Shown one piece after another: positions 62,659 through 64,000 of a stretch of 64,000 nt of DNA. The position numbers and the translations under genes were made by a program. Every line of letters starts with the position of its first letter. Within the stretch, counting starts at the first letter, position 1. The stretch is from Sporosarcina ureae (GTDB taxonomy: Bacteria; Bacillota; Bacilli; Bacillales_A; Planococcaceae). Below the pieces are notes generated by a model. The model made no database searches and was not told the origin of the DNA. It was given only the letters and a program-made list of their open reading frames with translations. The stretch is taken from positions 1,923,501 to 1,987,500 of the forward strand of contig NZ_CP015207.1 in the NCBI RefSeq assembly GCF_002101375.1, given 5' to 3'.

Positions 62659-63027
62659 ATGGATTATATTCATTTGAATGATATGGAGTTTTACGGTTAC
62701 CACGGCGCATTGCCTGAAGAGAATAAACTCGGACAGCGTTTTCGGCTGACGGTTTCATTGGCAACGGATCTTGCGGAAGCCGGACAGACGGATGATTTAT
62801 CGAAAACAATGAATTATGCAGAAGTGTATGAGATGTGTAAGAACATCGTAGAAGGTGAAGCGGTTCATTTGATCGAGACGGTAGCTGAAACAGTGGCGGG
62901 AACGATCATGACAGACTTTGCGGAAAAGGTGAACGGTGTTCGGGTCGTGCTTATTAAGCCGGACCCGCCGATTCGTGGACATTACTCATCAGTGTCCGTG
63001 GAAATCACGAGGGGGCGTTTCTCTTGA
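62659..63027 (+). CDS. folB: dihydroneopterin aldolase
   Basis: FolB cleaves dihydroneopterin to 6-hydroxymethyl-dihydropterin. The sequence shows MDYIHLNDMEFYGYHGALPE (catalytic region), NYAEVYEMCKNIVEGEAVHL and the lysine segment VVLIKPDPPIRGHYSSVSVE. The length of 122 aa is normal. GGAGGG precedes the ATG. It overlaps folK by 4 bp. Confidence 0.94.
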   Translation: MDYIHLNDMEFYGYHGALPEENKLGQRFRLTVSLATDLAEAGQTDDLSKTMNYAEVYEMCKNIVEGEAVHLIETVAETVAGTIMTDFAEKVNGVRVVLIKPDPPIRGHYSSVSVEITRGRFS

Positions 63028-63533
63028 ATAACGCCTACTTGTCACTGGGATCGAATATAGGCAATCGCCTGGAACATTTACAACAAGCTGTACAAATGTT
63101 AAATGAACATTCTTCTATTCAAGTGTTACTAGTTTCCTCCATCTACGAAACCGAACCTGTCGGATTAACGGAACAAGCGAAGTTTTTGAATATCGTCATA
63201 AAGCTCGGCACTACATTAGAAGCGACGGAATTATTGAGCGTTTGCCAGTCGATTGAAAATAAGCTTGGTAGAATGCGGAAAATACGTTGGGGCCCACGGA
63301 CGGTAGACTTGGATATCTTGCTTTATAACGAGGAACATATCCAATTGGAGAATTTGATCATTCCGCATATACGAATGCAAGAGCGTGCATTCGTGCTTGT
63401 TCCACTAGTTGAGATTAATGGGGATGTAAAGAATCCTATAACAGGAACACGTTATCGTGAAGAGCTGGCGATAAAGGAAGACGGAGTGAATCTTTGGAAA
63501 AAGGTTGGACAAGTCGAAGAGTTTTTACAATAA
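63024..63533 (+). CDS. folK: 2-amino-4-hydroxy-6-hydroxymethyldihydropteridine pyrophosphokinase
   Basis: FolK pyrophosphorylates the pterin for FolP. Signatures are AYLSLGSNIGNRLEHLQQAV, SSIYETEPVG and the catalytic RKIRWGPRTVDLDILLYNEE, then IPHIRMQERAFVLVPLVEI. The TTG start has GAGGGGG upstream and overlaps folB. The length of 169 aa is normal. It ends the folate operon; yazB and dusB, which follow in B. subtilis, are absent. Confidence 0.95.
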   Translation: MNNAYLSLGSNIGNRLEHLQQAVQMLNEHSSIQVLLVSSIYETEPVGLTEQAKFLNIVIKLGTTLEATELLSVCQSIENKLGRMRKIRWGPRTVDLDILLYNEEHIQLENLIIPHIRMQERAFVLVPLVEINGDVKNPITGTRYREELAIKEDGVNLWKKVGQVEEFLQ

Positions 63534-63552
63534 GATTGAACATAAATGGCCA

Positions 63553-63579
63553 AACTGCTCTATAATAGGGCAGTTTTTT
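63553..63579 (+). terminator. folate operon terminator
   Basis: The stem AACTGCTC / GGGCAGTT is followed by TTTT. Confidence 0.85.
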
Positions 63580-63692
63580 CTATACAATGGAACGAGATAA
63601 CTGTTTGTCCTTTTGTTAGGCCTGGAATTTGTGTACAATAGTTGCAGACGACCGATCCTAAGGAGAGGGACGGTCAAAGTATGAAGGAGTGA

Positions 63693-64000
<308 letters not shown>

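Overview
The window is chromosomal DNA from an endospore-forming Firmicute. Gene order and protein sequences follow the Bacillus subtilis origin-proximal segment from the end of an rrn operon through yaaO-tmk, abrB, metG, purR-spoVG-glmU-prs, mfd-spoVT, divIC, spoIIE, ftsH and the folate genes to lysS. The departures from that order and the short-period intergenic repeats suggest Planococcaceae, perhaps Sporosarcina. The genus is an inference that I cannot check here.

Layout: 1-3.3 kb is the end of an rRNA operon (spacer, 23S, 5S, terminator). 3.4-10.2 kb is an accessory, AT-rich block: a small hypothetical gene, two XRE-type repressors facing apart across a 670-bp gap, and two tandem MalT/LAL-type STAND ATPases, of which only the first has a LuxR DNA-binding domain. 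10.3-17.4 kb is the yaaO-tmk-darA-yaaR-holB-ricT-yabA-trmN6-yazA-rsmI run. abrB lies on the minus strand, followed by metG, tatD, yabE, rnmV, rsmA, veg and sspF. 25.1-28.7 kb is a second accessory block (gene remnant, SLH protein, small membrane protein, nitronate monooxygenase, DUF2200), flanked by near-identical terminators. 28.8-40.2 kb is ispE-purR-ridA-spoVG-glmU-prs-ctc-pth-fin-mfd-spoVT.

40.2-43.1 kb is a third insertion: a malic enzyme behind a cluster of Rex-like palindromes and a near-consensus cre, a 21-bp periodic repeat and ytaF. 43.1-53.5 kb is the yabM-mazG-rqcP-yabP-yabQ-divIC-yabR-(tRNA-Met)-spoIIE-tilS-hpt run. 53.6-64 kb is ftsH-coaX-hslO-cysK, a TlpA/ResA-like thioredoxin, pabB-pabC-folP-folB-folK and the start of lysS.

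Most of the window is translation and tRNA modification (metG, tilS, rsmA, rsmI, rnmV, pth, ctc, rqcP, lysS), replication and repair (holB, yabA, mfd), precursor supply (tmk, prs, purR, hpt, glmU, ispE, coaX, cysK, folate) and sporulation (spoVG, fin, spoVT, yabP, yabQ, spoIIE, sspF, abrB). Promoters for sigma-A, sigma-G and possibly sigma-E/F can be read, together with a Spo0A-type long-spacer promoter at spoIIE. The least explained pieces are the paired STAND ATPases, the palindrome array before the malic enzyme, the 21-bp repeat and the terminator-flanked insertion after sspF. All protein identities come from reading translations and motifs by eye; no database search was run.
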